From: Caldimonas sp.
Lineage (GTDB): Bacteria; Pseudomonadota; Gammaproteobacteria; Burkholderiales; Burkholderiaceae_C
Reading direction: 5' to 3'
Assembly (NCBI GenBank): GCA_030150305.1
Contig: JASLGD010000318.1
Coordinates: 1-15,112 of the forward strand
Length of the DNA: 15,112 nt
The notes beneath the pieces were generated by a model, which worked only from the letters and a program-made list of their open reading frames with translations, made no database searches and was not told the DNA's origin. The number at the start of each line of letters is the position of its first letter. Position 1 is the first letter of the stretch. Positions 14,132-15,112 of the stretch are shown here, piece after piece. The position numbers and the translations under genes are program-made.

Positions 14132-15004
14132 GTGAACGACCTCCCGGCTCCCGTCCTCGCAACGGCCGGGTCGCGCGCCGTGAGCGCCGTCGCCGAAGCC
14201 GCGACCGGCGAAGCGGCGCCGCGGACGCGGCCGCTGCTGCGCTGCCGCCGCGTCTCCAAGCGCTTCGCCAACGGCACGCTCGCGCTGCGCGACGTCGACC
14301 TCGAGATCGGCGAGCACGAGTTCCTCGCGCTGCTCGGGCCCTCGGGGTGCGGCAAGAGCACGCTGCTGAAGCTCGTCTCCGGGCTCGGCGAGCCGTCGGC
14401 GGGCGAGATCGACTGGCCGACGAGCGCCTACGACGCGAGCGGTCATGCGCGGCCCGATCTCTCGTTCGTGTTCCAGGAGCCGACGCTCCTGCCATGGTCG
14501 ACGGCGCTCGGCAACGTGGCGCTGCCGCTCAAGCTCGCCGGCGTCGATCCCGACCAGCGCCGCGCGCGCGCGAGCGAGGCGCTCGCCGCGGTCGGCCTCG
14601 CGAGCTTCGCTGGCGCGTACCCGCGCGAGCTCTCGGGCGGCATGAAGATGCGCGTCTCGATCGCGCGCGCGCTCGTCACGCGGCCGCGGATCCTGCTCAT
14701 GGACGAGCCGTTCGCCGCGCTCGACGAGATCACGCGCTCGCGCCTCAACGACGACCTGCTCGCGCTCTGGCGCCGCGATCGCTTCACGGTCGTCTTCGTC
14801 ACCCACTCGGTGTACGAGAGCGTCTTCCTCGCCGAGCGCATCGTCGTGATGGCGGCGCGGCCCGGCCGCGTCGCGGCGGACCTCGACGTCGGCGAGCCGT
14901 ATCCGCGGCCCGCCGCGTACCGCACATCGCCGGTCTATGCGGCGCACTGCGAGCGCGTCTCGGCGGCGCTCGAAGCGGCGATGGCGTCGCGCCGGCTCGG
15001 ATGA
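14132..15004 (+). CDS. ABC transporter ATPase, nitrate/sulfonate/taurine family (TauB/SsuB/NrtD-like)
   Basis: This is a single-domain cytoplasmic ABC ATPase, 290 residues from GTG 14132. The nucleotide site is complete: Walker A GPSGCGKST (69-77), Q-loop FQEPTLLPW (114-122), signature LSGGMKMRVSIARAL (167-181), Walker B ILLMDEPF (187-194) and switch His225 in VTHS. FQEPTLLPW, GGMKMRVSIARAL and VTHSVYESVFLAERIVVM are typical of NitT/TauT-family ATPases, which energise uptake of nitrate, sulfonates, pyrimidine precursors and similar small molecules. The start is uncertain: ATG 14084, GTG 14132 and GTG 14180 are all in frame and the first 35 residues are low-complexity. Homology begins near LLRCRRVSKRF (35-45). 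Its stop overlaps the next start. Confidence 0.9.
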   Translation: MNDLPAPVLATAGSRAVSAVAEAATGEAAPRTRPLLRCRRVSKRFANGTLALRDVDLEIGEHEFLALLGPSGCGKSTLLKLVSGLGEPSAGEIDWPTSAYDASGHARPDLSFVFQEPTLLPWSTALGNVALPLKLAGVDPDQRRARASEALAAVGLASFAGAYPRELSGGMKMRVSIARALVTRPRILLMDEPFAALDEITRSRLNDDLLALWRRDRFTVVFVTHSVYESVFLAERIVVMAARPGRVAADLDVGEPYPRPAAYRTSPVYAAHCERVSAALEAAMASRRLG

Positions 15005-15112
15005 CGGCGACGCTGCGCTCGGCGGCCGCGGCGCGCGTCGACGCCGCCGCACCGGAGGTCGCCGGCTCGACGACGGGCGCGCCGCCGAGCGCCGGCGTGC
15101 TCGACGACGACG
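15001..15112 (+). CDS. Start of a gene coupled to the ABC ATPase, probably its permease (runs off the right edge)
   Basis: ATG 15001-15003 overlaps the ATPase stop (ATGA), and the frame remains open to the window end (37 codons). The visible residues are Ala-, Asp- and Thr-rich, without a membrane segment yet. That fits the cytoplasmic tail of a TauC/SsuC-type permease, which usually follows such an ATPase. Identity is inferred from position only. Confidence 0.5.
   Translation, partial: MTATLRSAAAARVDAAAPEVAGSTTGAPPSAGVLDDD

Noticed and set aside
1..15112. Mobile elements, phage genes, toxin-antitoxin pairs, CRISPR arrays or tRNA/rRNA genes.
   Set aside because: I found no transposase, integrase, regularly spaced repeats or RNA-gene signature. 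All supported genes are metabolic, transport, regulatory or respiratory.

Overview
This window reads as GC-rich (by eye roughly 65-70 %) chromosomal DNA of a Gram-negative aerobe, most likely a Pseudomonadota and perhaps a beta-proteobacterium. The grounds are a CyoABCD quinol oxidase, an AllA/HpxZ-type purine-breakdown gene set, a periplasmic substrate-binding protein with a signal peptide, and an argC that stands apart from other arg genes. The lineage is an inference from gene content, not from a marker gene. I see no rRNA, tRNA, CRISPR array, insertion sequence or phage gene.

Layout. Positions 1-146 (minus) hold the start of an unrecognised protein with a probable membrane segment that runs off the left edge. 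argC (227-1213, minus) makes an arginine-biosynthesis enzyme. From 7052 down to 1419 on the minus strand lies one compact array: BMP-family periplasmic binding protein, double-domain ABC ATPase, two nucleoside-type permeases, an XRE-cupin regulator and an HpxZ/AtzH-like protein. The four transport genes are joined by overlapping or nearly touching stop and start codons. Divergent from it (7198-9191, plus) are an amidase-signature hydrolase and an AllA-type ureidoglycolate lyase. The 145-bp divergent spacer carries a 26-bp imperfect dyad and a plausible extended -10 element. Taken together, 1419-9191 looks like an island that imports a purine or ureide compound and breaks it down, with its own regulator. 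The exact substrate cannot be read from the sequence.

From 13261 down to 9192 (minus) lies a four-gene cytochrome bo3-type ubiquinol oxidase operon, cyoA-cyoB-cyoC-cyoD. All haem-copper ligands and the quinone-site residues known from E. coli CyoB are present. The last gene abuts allA tail to tail with no base between the two stop codons, and no cyoE lies in the window. Divergent from cyoA is a small GAF-domain protein (13405-13914, plus). After a spacer of about 217 bp rich in inverted repeats come an ATPase of the nitrate/sulfonate/taurine ABC family and the first codons of an overlapping gene, probably its permease, which runs off the right edge.

No gene-free stretch exceeds 300 bases. 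The spacers at 147-226, 1214-1418, 7053-7197, 13262-13404 and 13915-14131 are described in the entries. Very long open frames on the strand opposite real genes are a consequence of the base composition and were not annotated.
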